The notes under the pieces: model-generated
Database searches by the model: none
The model's input: only the letters and a program-made list of their open reading frames with translations
What the model was told of the DNA's origin: nothing
NCBI RefSeq assembly: GCF_000971155.1
Contig: NZ_BBLX01000009.1
Span: forward strand, 33,931 to 97,930
Direction: 5' to 3'
Source of the DNA: Demequina maris
Lineage (GTDB): Bacteria > Actinomycetota > Actinomycetes > Actinomycetales > Demequinaceae
Length of the DNA: 64,000 bases
Program-made: the position numbers and the translations under genes
Shown: piece after piece, positions 25,456-34,979 of the stretch
Layout: each line of letters opens with the position of its first letter
Numbering within the stretch: position 1 is the first letter of the stretch

Positions 25456-26679
25456 TCACTCGCGTCGCGGCGTCGCCGCGACCTCCGAGGCCAGCAGATC
25501 CGGCCTCGCTACGTTGCCGATGACGATAATCGCGGGAGGTTTCACCCCTGTTTCCCCCGCGATAAGAACAATGTCGTCGAGGGTGCCGTGAGTCACACGC
25601 TCGTCCGCGGTGGTCCCGGACTCGATGATCGCGACCGGCGTGGACCCGGGCGCACCGCCCGCGAGGCCCGCCGCGACGATGTCCGGCAGCGCGGCGACGC
25701 CCATGAGCACCACGACGGTCGTGCCGTGCGTCATGGCGGCCACGGAGGTCGCGTCGGCACCGGCGTGGCCCGAGGTGACGAGCACCGCGGTGGACAGGCC
25801 CCGCTGCGTCACGGGGATGCCCGCGCGTGCCGGGACCGACAGCGCCGAGGTCACGCCGGGCACCACCTCGACGGGCACGCCCGCCTCGAGGCACGCATGC
25901 ACCTCCTCGCCTCCGCGCCCCAGCACGAACGGGTCGCCACCCTTGAGGCGCACCACGGTGCGGCCCTGCTGCGCGTGCGACACGAGGATCCGGTTGATCT
26001 CGTCCTGCGGCACCGGGTGGCGGTCGGGCGACTTGCCGACGTTGATGACCTCGACGTCGTAGGGCACGGTGACGAGCAGCTCGGTGGTGCCCAGACGGTC
26101 GGTAACCACCACGTCGGCCTCGGCGAGCGCCTGGCGACCGCGCACGGTGACGAGACCCGGGTCGCCGGGGCCGGAGCCCACGAGGATCACGCGGCCGTGA
26201 CCGGAGCGGCGCCTGCGCAGGTCGACCGCGCCCGCGTCGATGTGCGCGGCGACCGCGTCGCGGACCGCCCGGATCCGGGCGGGGTCGGGGCGGTCGGTCG
26301 AGATCACGCCGACCGCGAGGTCGCCGTGACGCGACAGCGCCGCCTGCCGCGCGGTGCCGTTGGTCGCGTCGGAGGCGTCGATGCAGAACACGCGTCGCGA
26401 CTCGGCCCAGGCCGCCACCGCATCGTTCACCGCCGCATCGTCCGTCGCCGCGAGCACGAACCACGCGTCGTCGAGGTCGGGCTCCTCGACGCGTCGCTCA
26501 CGCCATTCGAGGTCGCCGTGCTGGGCGAGCCGGCGCACGTCGTCGCTCGCGTCGGGCGACACGACGCACACGTCCGCGCCCTCCGCGAGGAAGCGCTTGA
26601 TGCGCCGCGAGGCCACATGGCCGGCGCCCGCGACGAGCACGCGCCGATCCTTGAGGTCGAGTCCGAAAAGAGCTGTCAC
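25456..26679 (-). CDS. Bifunctional siroheme synthase (precorrin-2 dehydrogenase and uroporphyrinogen-III C-methyltransferase)
   Basis: A 407-aa CysG-like enzyme. The N-terminal Rossmann half (about 1-145: RRVLVAGAGHVASRRIKRF) oxidises precorrin-2. The C-terminal half (about 160-395: ILVGSGPGDPGLVTVRG, VVRLKGGDPFVLGRGGEE, VEVVPGVTSALSVPARAGIP) methylates uroporphyrinogen III. Ferrochelation would be done by the separate CbiX-like protein, since the N-terminal domain is short. Its start overlaps the nirD stop. Two close word copies (one with a mismatch) lie at 26419-26443. Confidence 0.93.
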   Translation of the reverse strand: MTALFGLDLKDRRVLVAGAGHVASRRIKRFLAEGADVCVVSPDASDDVRRLAQHGDLEWRERRVEEPDLDDAWFVLAATDDAAVNDAVAAWAESRRVFCIDASDATNGTARQAALSRHGDLAVGVISTDRPDPARIRAVRDAVAAHIDAGAVDLRRRRSGHGRVILVGSGPGDPGLVTVRGRQALAEADVVVTDRLGTTELLVTVPYDVEVINVGKSPDRHPVPQDEINRILVSHAQQGRTVVRLKGGDPFVLGRGGEEVHACLEAGVPVEVVPGVTSALSVPARAGIPVTQRGLSTAVLVTSGHAGADATSVAAMTHGTTVVVLMGVAALPDIVAAGLAGGAPGSTPVAIIESGTTADERVTHGTLDDIVLIAGETGVKPPAIIVIGNVARPDLLASEVAATPRRE

Positions 26680-27059
26680 GCACCACCCGCCAGGTCGATG
26701 AACACGACGCCATTGTCGAGGTGGACACGGTGAACGGCCAAGTCCGGCGCGCGTCCCTCCTTCGGCTCCTTGTCCATCGTGACCAGGCAGGTCCCGTCGA
26801 GCAGCGAGAAGACCTGCTTGTAGATGGGCGACGCGATGGTGGGCACGTCGCCCCTCGAGCCCGTGATGCCGCGCGAGATCACCGACGCGCCGGAGAACGG
26901 GTCCAGGTTCTGGACGCAGTGCACCGAGCCGTCGGCGAGCAGGAAGATCGCGACCTGCTCGCCGCCCACGAGCGCGGCCACGCCGAGCTCCGGCGTGAGG
27001 TCCGCGAGCGTGCAGACGCGGGTCGCGGTGGACGATGCGGTGGCGGAGACGGCGGTCAT
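26676..27059 (-). CDS. nirD: Nitrite reductase (NADH) small subunit
   Basis: A 127-aa Rieske-fold protein of the NirD type: EQVAIFLLADGSVHCVQNLDPFSGA, ASPIYKQVFSLLDGTC. It lacks the Cys-His pairs of a true Rieske cluster, as usual for NirD. It partners NirB in the cytoplasmic siroheme nitrite reductase. The ATG overlaps the nirB stop (ATGA). Confidence 0.95.
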   Translation of the reverse strand: MTAVSATASSTATRVCTLADLTPELGVAALVGGEQVAIFLLADGSVHCVQNLDPFSGASVISRGITGSRGDVPTIASPIYKQVFSLLDGTCLVTMDKEPKEGRAPDLAVHRVHLDNGVVFIDLAGGA

Positions 27060-29626
27060 GACCGGACCTCCAGGGTGGTGGGGGCGATGAGCACGGGCGC
27101 GTTCTCGCGCTCCGCGGGGGTGGCCGGGCGGCGCTGGCCGCGCTGCTCGACGTACGCGAGCGTCGGGTCGGGCTGCTCGGGCGCGTTGACGAACGACGCG
27201 AACTGGCGCAGGCGCACCGGGTCGTTCAGCACGGCCTTCCACTCGTCCTCGTAGGAGTCGATGTGGCGGGCCATGTGCGCGTCGAGCTCCTCACCGAGGC
27301 CGAGGGAGTCGTCGACCACGATCTCGCGGATGCGGTCGAGGCCGCCCTCGTGCTCCTGCTGCCACGGGGCCGTGCGCTGCAGGCGGTCGGCGGTGCGGAT
27401 GTAATACATGAGGTAGCGGTCGATCACGCGGAAGACGTCGTCGTCGGACACGTCCTCCACGAGCAGCTGCGCGTGCACCGGCGTGAAGCCGCCGTTGCCG
27501 CCCACGTAGACGTTCCAGCCCTTGTCCGTCGCGATCACGCCGACGTCCTTGCCGCGGGCCTCGGCGCACTCGCGGGCGCAGCCCGAGACGCCCAGCTTGA
27601 GCTTGTGGGGGCTGCGCAGGCCGCGGTAGCGCAGCTCCAGGGCGATCGCCATGCCCACCGAGTCCTGCACGCCGTAGCGGCACCAGGTCGAGCCGACGCA
27701 GGACTTCACGGTGCGCAGCGACTTGCCGTACGCGTGGCCCGACTCCATGCCCGCGTCCACGAGCCGCTTCCAGATCTGGGGCAGCTGCTCGAGCCGAGCG
27801 CCGAACATGTCGATGCGCTGGCCGCCGGTGATCTTCGTGTACAGCCCGTAGTCCTGGGCGATCTGCCCGATGAGGATGAGGTGCTCGGGCAGGATCTCCC
27901 CGCCCGGCACGCGCGGCACCACCGAGTAGGTGCCGTCCTTCTGCATGTTCGCCATCACACGGTCGTTGGTGTCCTGCAGCGCCGCGCGGTCGCCGCCGAG
28001 GACGTGCGCGTTGTACAGCGACGCGAGGATCGAGCCGACGGTGGGCTTGCAGATGTCGCAGCCGCGTCCGGTGCCGAAGCGCTCGATGACCTCGGAGAAC
28101 GTGGTGACCTCCGCCACCTTGATCGCGTTGAAGAGCTGAGCACGGGACAGCGCGAAGTGCTCGCACAGCGCGTTCGAGACCTCGATGCCGGCCTTCTCGA
28201 GCTCGGTCCCCATGATCTTCTTGACGAGCGGGAGGCACGAGCCGCACGACGTGCCCGCCTTGGTGCAGGCCTTCACCGCGCCGAGGTCGTGGCAGTCGTG
28301 GTCGGTGACCGCGCCACGGATGCTGCCCGCCGACACGTTGTTGCACGAGCACACGCCCGCATCGTCCGGCAGCTCGATCTCGCCCTTCTCGACGGACCCC
28401 TCGGGCAGGATCCACGCGGCGGGGTCGCCGGGCAGCTCCGCGCCCACCATGGGCCGCAGCGACGCGTACGCCGAGGCGTCGCCGACGAGCACGCCGCCCA
28501 GCAGCGTCTTCGCGTCGTCCGTGAGCACCAGCTTCTTGTAGACGCCGTTGACGGGGTCCGCGTAGACCATCTCGAGCGCGCCCGGGGTGGTGGCGAACGC
28601 GTCGCCGAAGGACGCGACGTCGACGCCGAGCAGCTTGAGCTTGGTCGCCATGTCGGCGCCGGGGAACGTGCTCGCGCCGCCCAGCAGGCGGTCGACGGCG
28701 ATCTCCGCCATCGTGTTGCCGGGCGCGATGAGGCCGAGGCAGGCGCCCTGGATGCACGCGACCTCGCCGATCGCGCTGACGGCGGGGTCCGCGGTGAGGC
28801 ACGTGTCGTCGACGACCACGCCGCCGCGCGCACCGGTCTCGAGGCCGGACGTCGCGCCGAGCTCGTCGCGCGGGCGCACGCCGGTCGCGAAGACCACCAC
28901 GTCGACCAGCTGCTCCCCGCCGTCCGCGAAGAGGAGGCTGCCCACGTGACCGTCCTTGCCGGCGCGGATCTCCTGGGTGGCGGTGCTGCAGCGCACCGTC
29001 ACGCCCATGCGCTCGATGAGCCGCTTGAGCGCCTCGCCGCCGCCCTCGTCCACCTGCAGGTTCATCAGGCGGTCCGCGAACTGGATCACCGTGCTGCGCG
29101 CGCCGAGGCTCTGGAGCGCGCCCGCCGCCTCGAGGCCGAGGAGGCCGCCGCCGATGACCGCGCCGCGGACGGGCCGGCCGAGCTCCGCGCGGCGCTCCTC
29201 GACCCAGCCGCGCAGCGCGGCGACGTCGTCGACGGTGCGGTACATGAACACGCCGGGCAGGTCCGCGCCCGGCGTGGGCGGCGCCCACGCGTACGAGCCG
29301 GTCGCCAGGACCAGGTGGTCGTACGCGACCTCGCGGCCGCCCTCCACGGTGACGATGCGCCGGTCGCGGTCCACCGCGGTCGCGCGGCTGTCGCGGTGCA
29401 GCGTGACGAGCGGGTCCTGCCACAGCGCGGGATCGCCCAGCTGCAGGTCCTCGGGCGTCCTGCCCTGGAAGTAGCTCGTGAGCGCGACCCGGTCGTACGG
29501 CGCGCGGGGCTCCTCCGCGAGCACCTCGACGCTGAAGCGCCCCTCGGTGTCGCGGGCCCGCATGGCCTCGGTGAAACGGTGGGCGACCATGCCGCCACCC
29601 ACGACGACGATGTGCTCGGTGGTCAT
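27056..29626 (-). CDS. nirB: Nitrite reductase (NADH) large subunit
   Basis: An 856-aa enzyme that reduces nitrite to ammonium with NADH. Order: FAD/NAD(P) module (about 1-320), BFD-like [2Fe-2S] domain (VCSCNNVSAGSIRG at about 425, then TSCGSCLPLV), sulfite-reductase ferredoxin-like half, and the siroheme/[4Fe-4S] site with Cys pairs in SCVGSTWCRYG and VSGCARECAEARGKDVG (about 643-687). Two adjacent ATGs follow a GGGGAGG site. I choose the second (29626) for better spacing; it overlaps the upstream stop. Confidence 0.97.
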   Translation of the reverse strand: MTTEHIVVVGGGMVAHRFTEAMRARDTEGRFSVEVLAEEPRAPYDRVALTSYFQGRTPEDLQLGDPALWQDPLVTLHRDSRATAVDRDRRIVTVEGGREVAYDHLVLATGSYAWAPPTPGADLPGVFMYRTVDDVAALRGWVEERRAELGRPVRGAVIGGGLLGLEAAGALQSLGARSTVIQFADRLMNLQVDEGGGEALKRLIERMGVTVRCSTATQEIRAGKDGHVGSLLFADGGEQLVDVVVFATGVRPRDELGATSGLETGARGGVVVDDTCLTADPAVSAIGEVACIQGACLGLIAPGNTMAEIAVDRLLGGASTFPGADMATKLKLLGVDVASFGDAFATTPGALEMVYADPVNGVYKKLVLTDDAKTLLGGVLVGDASAYASLRPMVGAELPGDPAAWILPEGSVEKGEIELPDDAGVCSCNNVSAGSIRGAVTDHDCHDLGAVKACTKAGTSCGSCLPLVKKIMGTELEKAGIEVSNALCEHFALSRAQLFNAIKVAEVTTFSEVIERFGTGRGCDICKPTVGSILASLYNAHVLGGDRAALQDTNDRVMANMQKDGTYSVVPRVPGGEILPEHLILIGQIAQDYGLYTKITGGQRIDMFGARLEQLPQIWKRLVDAGMESGHAYGKSLRTVKSCVGSTWCRYGVQDSVGMAIALELRYRGLRSPHKLKLGVSGCARECAEARGKDVGVIATDKGWNVYVGGNGGFTPVHAQLLVEDVSDDDVFRVIDRYLMYYIRTADRLQRTAPWQQEHEGGLDRIREIVVDDSLGLGEELDAHMARHIDSYEDEWKAVLNDPVRLRQFASFVNAPEQPDPTLAYVEQRGQRRPATPAERENAPVLIAPTTLEVRS

Positions 29627-31101
29627 CATGCCTCCCCTGTGCCTGCCATCGCAGGAACCTTGCGGTCGCTCGCGGCGGTCACGAGCATCTCCTTCACCAG
29701 CGACTTGCAGTCGCCGCATCCCGTGCACGCGCGGGTGGCGCGCGAGACGTCCTCGACGGACTCGCAGCCGTCCGCGATGGCGTCCGTGATGCGCCCCTTC
29801 GACACGGTGTTGCACTGGCAGACCGTGTCGGCGTCCGCCATGTCCGCGGCGTTCCGGCTCGCGGGCGCTGCACCCGGGATGGGGCGGACGATGAGGTGGG
29901 CCGGGTCCGACGGGACCGGCAGCCCGCGCGTGTAGAGCGCTTGAAGATCGGTGGCGGTGGCCTTGTCGCCCACCACCGTCGCCCCCACGAGGCGCCCCTC
30001 GTGGATGACGACCTCGACGAAGCGGCCGACGGCCGGGTCCGAGATCCGCACGGCCCGCAGCAGGCGGTCGCCGTGCTCGAACTTGCCGCTCAGGCCCATG
30101 GTGACCACCTCGAGCCCGGACGCCTTGACGCGGACCACGTTGGTGCGGTCGGTGCCCGCCGCATCGTCCCGCGGGGCGATCGGCGCTCCCGCCCACGCGT
30201 CGACGAGGCGCTGCGCCTGGTCCCAGCCCTGCGCGACGAGGCCGGTGCCTCCCTCGGGCGGCTGGGCGCAGTCGCCGATCGCGAAGACGTGCGGGTCCGC
30301 GGGCGAGGCGAGATCGGTTCCGACGACGACGCCGCGCTCGCACGGCAGCCCGGCGCGGCGTGCGAGGGCCGTCTCGGGGATGGTGCCCGCGCACATGACG
30401 AGCAGGTCCGTGAGGATCTCGGCGCCGTTGGACAGCTCGACGGCGGAGATGCGGCCGCGGCGCTCGACGACCCGCGTCACCGACGCCTGCGTGACGACCG
30501 TCATGCCCAGCCGCCCGAGCGAGCCCTCCGCGACCTGCGAGGCGGAGGAGCCGAGCTGGCGCTCCATGAGGCGGTCGGCGTGGTGCACGAGGGTGACGGC
30601 GAGCCCGCGCGCGGCGAGCCCGGTGGCGACCTCGAGCCCGAGGACGCCCGCGCCGAGCACCACGGCGCGCCGCGCCTTGGGAAGCGCCGCGAGGATGCCC
30701 TGCGCGTCCGCGAGGTCCTTGAGCACGCTCACCCCCGGCACCAGGCCGTCGGGGTTCGCGACGTGCTGGATCTGAGGGACGCGCGCGGCCGAGCCGGTGG
30801 CGAGGACGAGCCGGTCGTAGCGGTGCACCGACCCGTCGGACGCGGTGACGAGGCGGCGGGCGCGGTCGATCTCGACGGCGGACACGCCCTGGCGCACGTC
30901 GACGGCGTCCGCGTCGGGAGAGACGAGCGCGATCGCGTCCGCGTCGGCCTTGCCCGCGACGACGCTCGACAGCAGCACCCGGTTGTACGGCGCGGTGTCC
31001 TCGCGCCCGAGCACGGTGACGTGCGCCCCGGGCACGCGGGCGGCCGCGTCCTGGGCGAATCGTGAGCCGACCATCCCGTGGCCGATGACGACGATCCTCA
31101 T
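29626..31101 (-). CDS. FAD-dependent oxidoreductase with [2Fe-2S] BFD domain (assimilatory nitrate reductase electron-transfer subunit)
   Basis: A 491-aa protein. It has a pyridine-nucleotide-disulfide oxidoreductase module (RIVVIGHGMVGSRFAQDA, VVLGAGVLGLEVATGLAARG, HVFAIGDCAQ) and a C-terminal BFD-like [2Fe-2S] domain (TVCQCNTVSKGRI, ACTGCGDCKSLV). It resembles the NADH-oxidising partner (NasB-like) and the N-terminal half of NirB. Sitting between nasC and nirB with 4-nt and overlapping junctions, it most likely feeds electrons to NasC. Confidence 0.9.
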   Translation of the reverse strand: MRIVVIGHGMVGSRFAQDAAARVPGAHVTVLGREDTAPYNRVLLSSVVAGKADADAIALVSPDADAVDVRQGVSAVEIDRARRLVTASDGSVHRYDRLVLATGSAARVPQIQHVANPDGLVPGVSVLKDLADAQGILAALPKARRAVVLGAGVLGLEVATGLAARGLAVTLVHHADRLMERQLGSSASQVAEGSLGRLGMTVVTQASVTRVVERRGRISAVELSNGAEILTDLLVMCAGTIPETALARRAGLPCERGVVVGTDLASPADPHVFAIGDCAQPPEGGTGLVAQGWDQAQRLVDAWAGAPIAPRDDAAGTDRTNVVRVKASGLEVVTMGLSGKFEHGDRLLRAVRISDPAVGRFVEVVIHEGRLVGATVVGDKATATDLQALYTRGLPVPSDPAHLIVRPIPGAAPASRNAADMADADTVCQCNTVSKGRITDAIADGCESVEDVSRATRACTGCGDCKSLVKEMLVTAASDRKVPAMAGTGEA

Positions 31102-33299
31102 CGCGCCGCTCCTTCCAGCTCTGACGCGGGCCGCAGCTGGTGAGCCGCGCGGATCGCGACAGCCGTGACCTTGAACTCGGGCATCGACGACGTCGGGTCG
31201 GTGACGTCGTTGGTGAGGCGGTTGGCGGAACCCGCCCCCGCCCAGTGGAACGGCATGAAGACCGTGTCGGTGCGGATGTCGGTGGTGAGGCGCACCCGCG
31301 CCATCGCCTCTCCGCGCGCGGTGGCGAGGAACGCGACCGCGCCCTCCGTGAGCCCGTACCGCTCGGCGAGCAGCGGGTGCATCTCGACGAAGGCCTCGGG
31401 CTGGGCCTGCGCGAGCTCCTTGACGCGACGGGTCTGCGCGCCCGACTGGTAGTGCTGGAGCACGCGCCCCGTCACCAGGTAGGTCGCCATGCCCGGGCGC
31501 ACGTCGTCCGCGGGGCCGCGGTGAGCGACCGCGATCATGCGCGCGCGGCCCGAGGGCGTGGGGAAGGACTCGAGGAACGGCCGGGGCGTCCCGAGGTGGG
31601 CGGACTCCCCCGGCGCCGGCGCCGGGCAGGGCCAGAACAGCTCCTCGCCCGCGTCCAGGCGGGCGTACGTGACGCCGGAGTAGTCGGCCTTGCCGCCGGC
31701 GGAGGCGCGGGCCATCTCGTCGAACATCGTCTCGGCGTCCTCGCTGAAGGTCGCGTCGCAGCCCAGGCGCCGGGCGAGCTCGCGGAGGATCCACAGCTCG
31801 GAGCGCGCCTCGCCGGGCGCCGCGACGGCCGCGCGGCGGCGGATGATCCGGCCCTCGAGGTTGGTCATGGTGCCGTCCTCCTCGGCCCACTGGGTGACGG
31901 GGAGGACGACGTCCGCGAGCAGCGCGGTCTCGGACGGCACGAGGTCGCACACGACGAGCAGGTCGAGCGCGCGCAGCCGCTCCTCGACCGCCGTCGCGTT
32001 CGGGGCGCTCACCACGACGTTGCTGCCGTGGACCAGCAGCGCGCGGGGCCCGTCGGCCGTGCCGAGCGACGACAGGAGCTGGACCGCCGGCACGCCCGGG
32101 CCGGGGATGACCTCCGGGTCGACGCCCCACACGGAGGCGACGTGGGCGCGCGCCGCCGGGTCGGTGATCATGCGGTAGCCGGGCAGCTGGTCCGACTTCT
32201 GACCGTGCTCGCGGCCGCCCTGGCCGTTGCCCTGGCCCGTGACGGGCCCGTAGCCCGAGCCCTCGCGCCCGATGAGGCCGAGCGCGAGCGCGAGGTTGAT
32301 CGCGGCGTTCACGCAGTCGGTCCCCTGCGCCATCTGCTCGACGCCGCGGCCCGTGAGGATGTACGCCCCCCGGCCGCCACGCGAGGGGGACGCGGCGGCC
32401 AGGAGGCGTGCGACCTCGCGGAGCGTGTCCGCGGGGACGCCGGTCGCGGCCTCCGCGCGCTCGGGCCACCACTGCGCCACCGAGCGGCGGACGTCGTCGA
32501 GACCCTCGACGCGGTCCGCGAGGTAGGCGTCGTCCTGGAGGCCCTCGGCGAGCACGATGTGCAGCAGCGCGAGGAGCACGACCATGTCGGAGCCGGGCAC
32601 GGCGGCGAGGTGGACGCCCGCGCCGTCGCGCGTGAGCTTCGCGGTGACGGTCTCGCGCGGGTCCACGACCACGAGGCCGCCGCGCTCGCGCACGCCCGCG
32701 AGGTGCTGGACGAAGGGCGGCATCGTCACGCCCATGTTGGAGCCGAGGACGAGGACGGCGTCCGCGCCGCCCAGGTCCGCGAGCGGGAAGGCGAGGCCGC
32801 GGTCCATGCCGAGCGCGCGGTTCGAGGCCGCGGCGGCGGACGACATGCAGAAGCGGCCGTTGTAGTCGATGAGGCGCGTGCCGAGCGCGAGCCGCGCGAA
32901 CTTCCCCAGCGCGTACGCCTTCTCGTTGGTGAGCCCGCCGCCGCCGAACACGGCGACCGCATCGTTCCCCGACTCGGCCTGGAGCTCACGGACGCGGCCC
33001 GCCACGAGGTCGAGCGCCTCGTCCCAGCCCGCCTCGCGGAAACCTCCGTCGGCGGTGCGGATCAGCGGCGTCGTGATCCTGTCGGAGGCCCGGAGCACCT
33101 CGGCCGAGGTCCAGCCCTTCTGGCACAGGCCGCCGCGGTTGGTGGGGAACTCCCGCCCCGTCACCGCGACGGGGAGGCGCTCCCCCGGCGTCGCGGTGAG
33201 CGTCTGCGCGCACTGGAGGGCGCAGTAGGGGCAGTGGGTGGCCGCGGTGGCGCCGGGGAGGGGTCCCGGCGCCACCGCGTCCTGCTGGGGGGTGGTCAC
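31098..33299 (-). CDS. nasC: Assimilatory nitrate reductase catalytic subunit (molybdopterin oxidoreductase)
   Basis: A 733-aa molybdo-bis-MGD enzyme that reduces nitrate to nitrite in the cytoplasm. The N-terminal [4Fe-4S] ligands are C23-x2-C26-x3-C30 (CPYCALQC) with C59 in GGLCQKGW. The Mo-ligand position is Cys (about 151, YNGRFCMSSA), as in Nas/Nap enzymes. The C-terminal MopB domain includes RVLQHYQSGAQTRRV. No twin-arginine signal is seen. It is the only molybdoenzyme visible here and explains the nearby molybdenum island. Confidence 0.95.
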   Translation of the reverse strand: MTTPQQDAVAPGPLPGATAATHCPYCALQCAQTLTATPGERLPVAVTGREFPTNRGGLCQKGWTSAEVLRASDRITTPLIRTADGGFREAGWDEALDLVAGRVRELQAESGNDAVAVFGGGGLTNEKAYALGKFARLALGTRLIDYNGRFCMSSAAAASNRALGMDRGLAFPLADLGGADAVLVLGSNMGVTMPPFVQHLAGVRERGGLVVVDPRETVTAKLTRDGAGVHLAAVPGSDMVVLLALLHIVLAEGLQDDAYLADRVEGLDDVRRSVAQWWPERAEAATGVPADTLREVARLLAAASPSRGGRGAYILTGRGVEQMAQGTDCVNAAINLALALGLIGREGSGYGPVTGQGNGQGGREHGQKSDQLPGYRMITDPAARAHVASVWGVDPEVIPGPGVPAVQLLSSLGTADGPRALLVHGSNVVVSAPNATAVEERLRALDLLVVCDLVPSETALLADVVLPVTQWAEEDGTMTNLEGRIIRRRAAVAAPGEARSELWILRELARRLGCDATFSEDAETMFDEMARASAGGKADYSGVTYARLDAGEELFWPCPAPAPGESAHLGTPRPFLESFPTPSGRARMIAVAHRGPADDVRPGMATYLVTGRVLQHYQSGAQTRRVKELAQAQPEAFVEMHPLLAERYGLTEGAVAFLATARGEAMARVRLTTDIRTDTVFMPFHWAGAGSANRLTNDVTDPTSSMPEFKVTAVAIRAAHQLRPASELEGAAR

Positions 33300-33300
33300 G

Positions 33301-34698
33301 TCAGACGTTCCTCATCGTGGCGCCCTTGCGCAGGTAGAACACCCACGTGATGGCGGCCATCGCGAGGAAGACCGCGACGTAGATCTGCAGGGCCGGGACG
33401 ATCGTGCCCGACATCTCCTTGGAGATCTTGTAGATGAACGGGATCGCGAAGCCGCCGAAGGCGCCCACCGCGGAGATGATGCCCACGGCGCCCGCCGCCT
33501 GGCGCTTGAAGTCGAGACGGCTCTCCTCGGTGTCCTCGCCCTTGCTCGCCTGGAGCCGGCCGAAGATCGACGGGATCATGCGGTACGTCGAGCCGTTGCC
33601 GATGCCGGTCGCGGCGAACAGCACCATGAAGCTCACGAAGAACAGCGCGAGGGACTCGTGCTGGACGCCGACCACCGCGGTCGCTCCCGCCGCCGCCATC
33701 ACGACGAACGAGGCGATGGTGACGATCGAGCCGCCGATGCGGTCCGCGAGCTTGCCGCCGTAGGGACGGGAGAGCGAGCCGATGAGCGCCCCGAGGAAGC
33801 CCCAGCTCAGCGCGATGTCGGCACGCTCGAAGACCACCGTGAGGAGCGTGGGGAACGCCGCCGAGTAGCCGATGAACGAGCCGAAGGTGCCGATGTAGAG
33901 GAAGGCCATCAGCCACGTGTGGCCGTGCTGGAGCGAGGCCGCCGTGGGCTTCGGGTCCGCCTTCGCCTCGCGGAGGTTGTCCATGAAGAGGAAGGCGAGG
34001 ATGGCGGCCACGACCGCGAGGGGGACGTAGACGAGGCCCGCCGCGGAGAGGCCGAGCGCGCCGATGCCGATGACGACCGGCACGAGCTTCTGCGCCACGG
34101 CGACGCCGATGTTGCCGCCCGCGGCGTTGAGGCCGAGCGCCCAGCCCTTCTCCTTGTCGGGGTAGAAGAACGAGATGTTCGACATCGACGAGGCGAAGTT
34201 GCCGCCGCCGAAGCCCGCGGTCGCCGCGATCGCGACGAGGATCCCGAAGGACGTCTCCGGGTGCTGGACCACCCAGGCGAGGCCGAGGGTCGGCACCAGC
34301 AGCAGGAGGGCGGAGATGACGGTCCAGTTGCGGCCGCCGAAGATCGGCACCGCGAACGTGTAGGGGACGCGCAGGAACGCGCCGACGCCGGAGGCGACGG
34401 CGAGGAGCGTGAAGCCCTGGCTCGCGGTGAGCGCCCAGCCGTTGGCGCCGGCGGCCACGAGAGCGCCGGACTCGTCGAAGGTGCCGTACATGCGGACGAC
34501 GACGATCGACCACAGCAGCCACACCGAGAACCCGATGTGCTCGGCGACGATGGAGAACACGAGGTTGCGGAACGCGATGGACTTGCCGCGGGCCTCCCAG
34601 AACAGCTCGTTCTCGGGCTCCCAGCGCTCGATCCACCGGCCCTTGCCGATGACGCCGGGCTCGATCGCCTCGACGGTGGTCTTGTCGGAGATGGTCAT
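33301..34698 (-). CDS. narK: NarK-family nitrate/nitrite MFS transporter
   Basis: A 465-aa, 12-helix transporter, first gene of the nitrate operon. The nitrate-signature segments are ATAGFGGGNFASSMSNISFFYP and AATGIGNGSTYRMIPSIF. The ATG at 34698 is preferred to the 29-codon upstream extension: a GGGAGGG ribosome site precedes it and the extension would cross the control region. The nasC start follows the stop by 1 nt. Confidence 0.95.
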   Translation of the reverse strand: MTISDKTTVEAIEPGVIGKGRWIERWEPENELFWEARGKSIAFRNLVFSIVAEHIGFSVWLLWSIVVVRMYGTFDESGALVAAGANGWALTASQGFTLLAVASGVGAFLRVPYTFAVPIFGGRNWTVISALLLLVPTLGLAWVVQHPETSFGILVAIAATAGFGGGNFASSMSNISFFYPDKEKGWALGLNAAGGNIGVAVAQKLVPVVIGIGALGLSAAGLVYVPLAVVAAILAFLFMDNLREAKADPKPTAASLQHGHTWLMAFLYIGTFGSFIGYSAAFPTLLTVVFERADIALSWGFLGALIGSLSRPYGGKLADRIGGSIVTIASFVVMAAAGATAVVGVQHESLALFFVSFMVLFAATGIGNGSTYRMIPSIFGRLQASKGEDTEESRLDFKRQAAGAVGIISAVGAFGGFAIPFIYKISKEMSGTIVPALQIYVAVFLAMAAITWVFYLRKGATMRNV

Positions 34699-34778
34699 GG
34701 TCCCTCCCGGGGGACTGATGTCCGACCGGGACGGTCGCCCCGCGGGGAATCGGACAACTCCGAAGGTAGGGAGGGAAG

Positions 34779-34859
34779 GTTTCACCCACGGTCACGCCGT
34801 GTGAAACGTGGGAGAACTCTTTCTCACCTCACAGGGGCCGGCCCCGTGAAGTGGTTCAC
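34779..34859. promoter_or_regulatory. Palindrome-rich control region of the nitrate assimilation operon
   Basis: The 281-bp gap between narK and hemL carries GTTTCAC (34779-34785) and its complement GTGAAAC (34801-34807), 22 bp apart centre to centre, with an inner ACGG/CCGT arm. A perfect 12-bp palindrome GGGGCCGGCCCC follows (34834-34845), then GTGAA-N4-TTCAC (34846-34859). The GTCAC-N7-GAAAC arrangement is near, but not identical to, the published GlnR box (n6 spacer). Binding by GlnR and/or the linked HemD-HTH regulator is the natural hypothesis. Confidence 0.45.
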
Positions 34860-34979
34860 AGCCGCCCACACGCGGCGTGAGAACGACGATCTACCAGGGA
34901 CGATGCTCCGGCAGGGCGATGCGGCCCGGTGGCGCCTGGTGCCATAGCCGAGCGGGTCGTGTCGCGACGGCGCGACGCC

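Noticed and set aside
27056..30394. Apparent fusion of nirB with the upstream oxidoreductase (1112-codon frame).
   Set aside because: The extension is an out-of-frame reading of the FAD oxidoreductase gene. The true nirB start has a GGGGAGG site.
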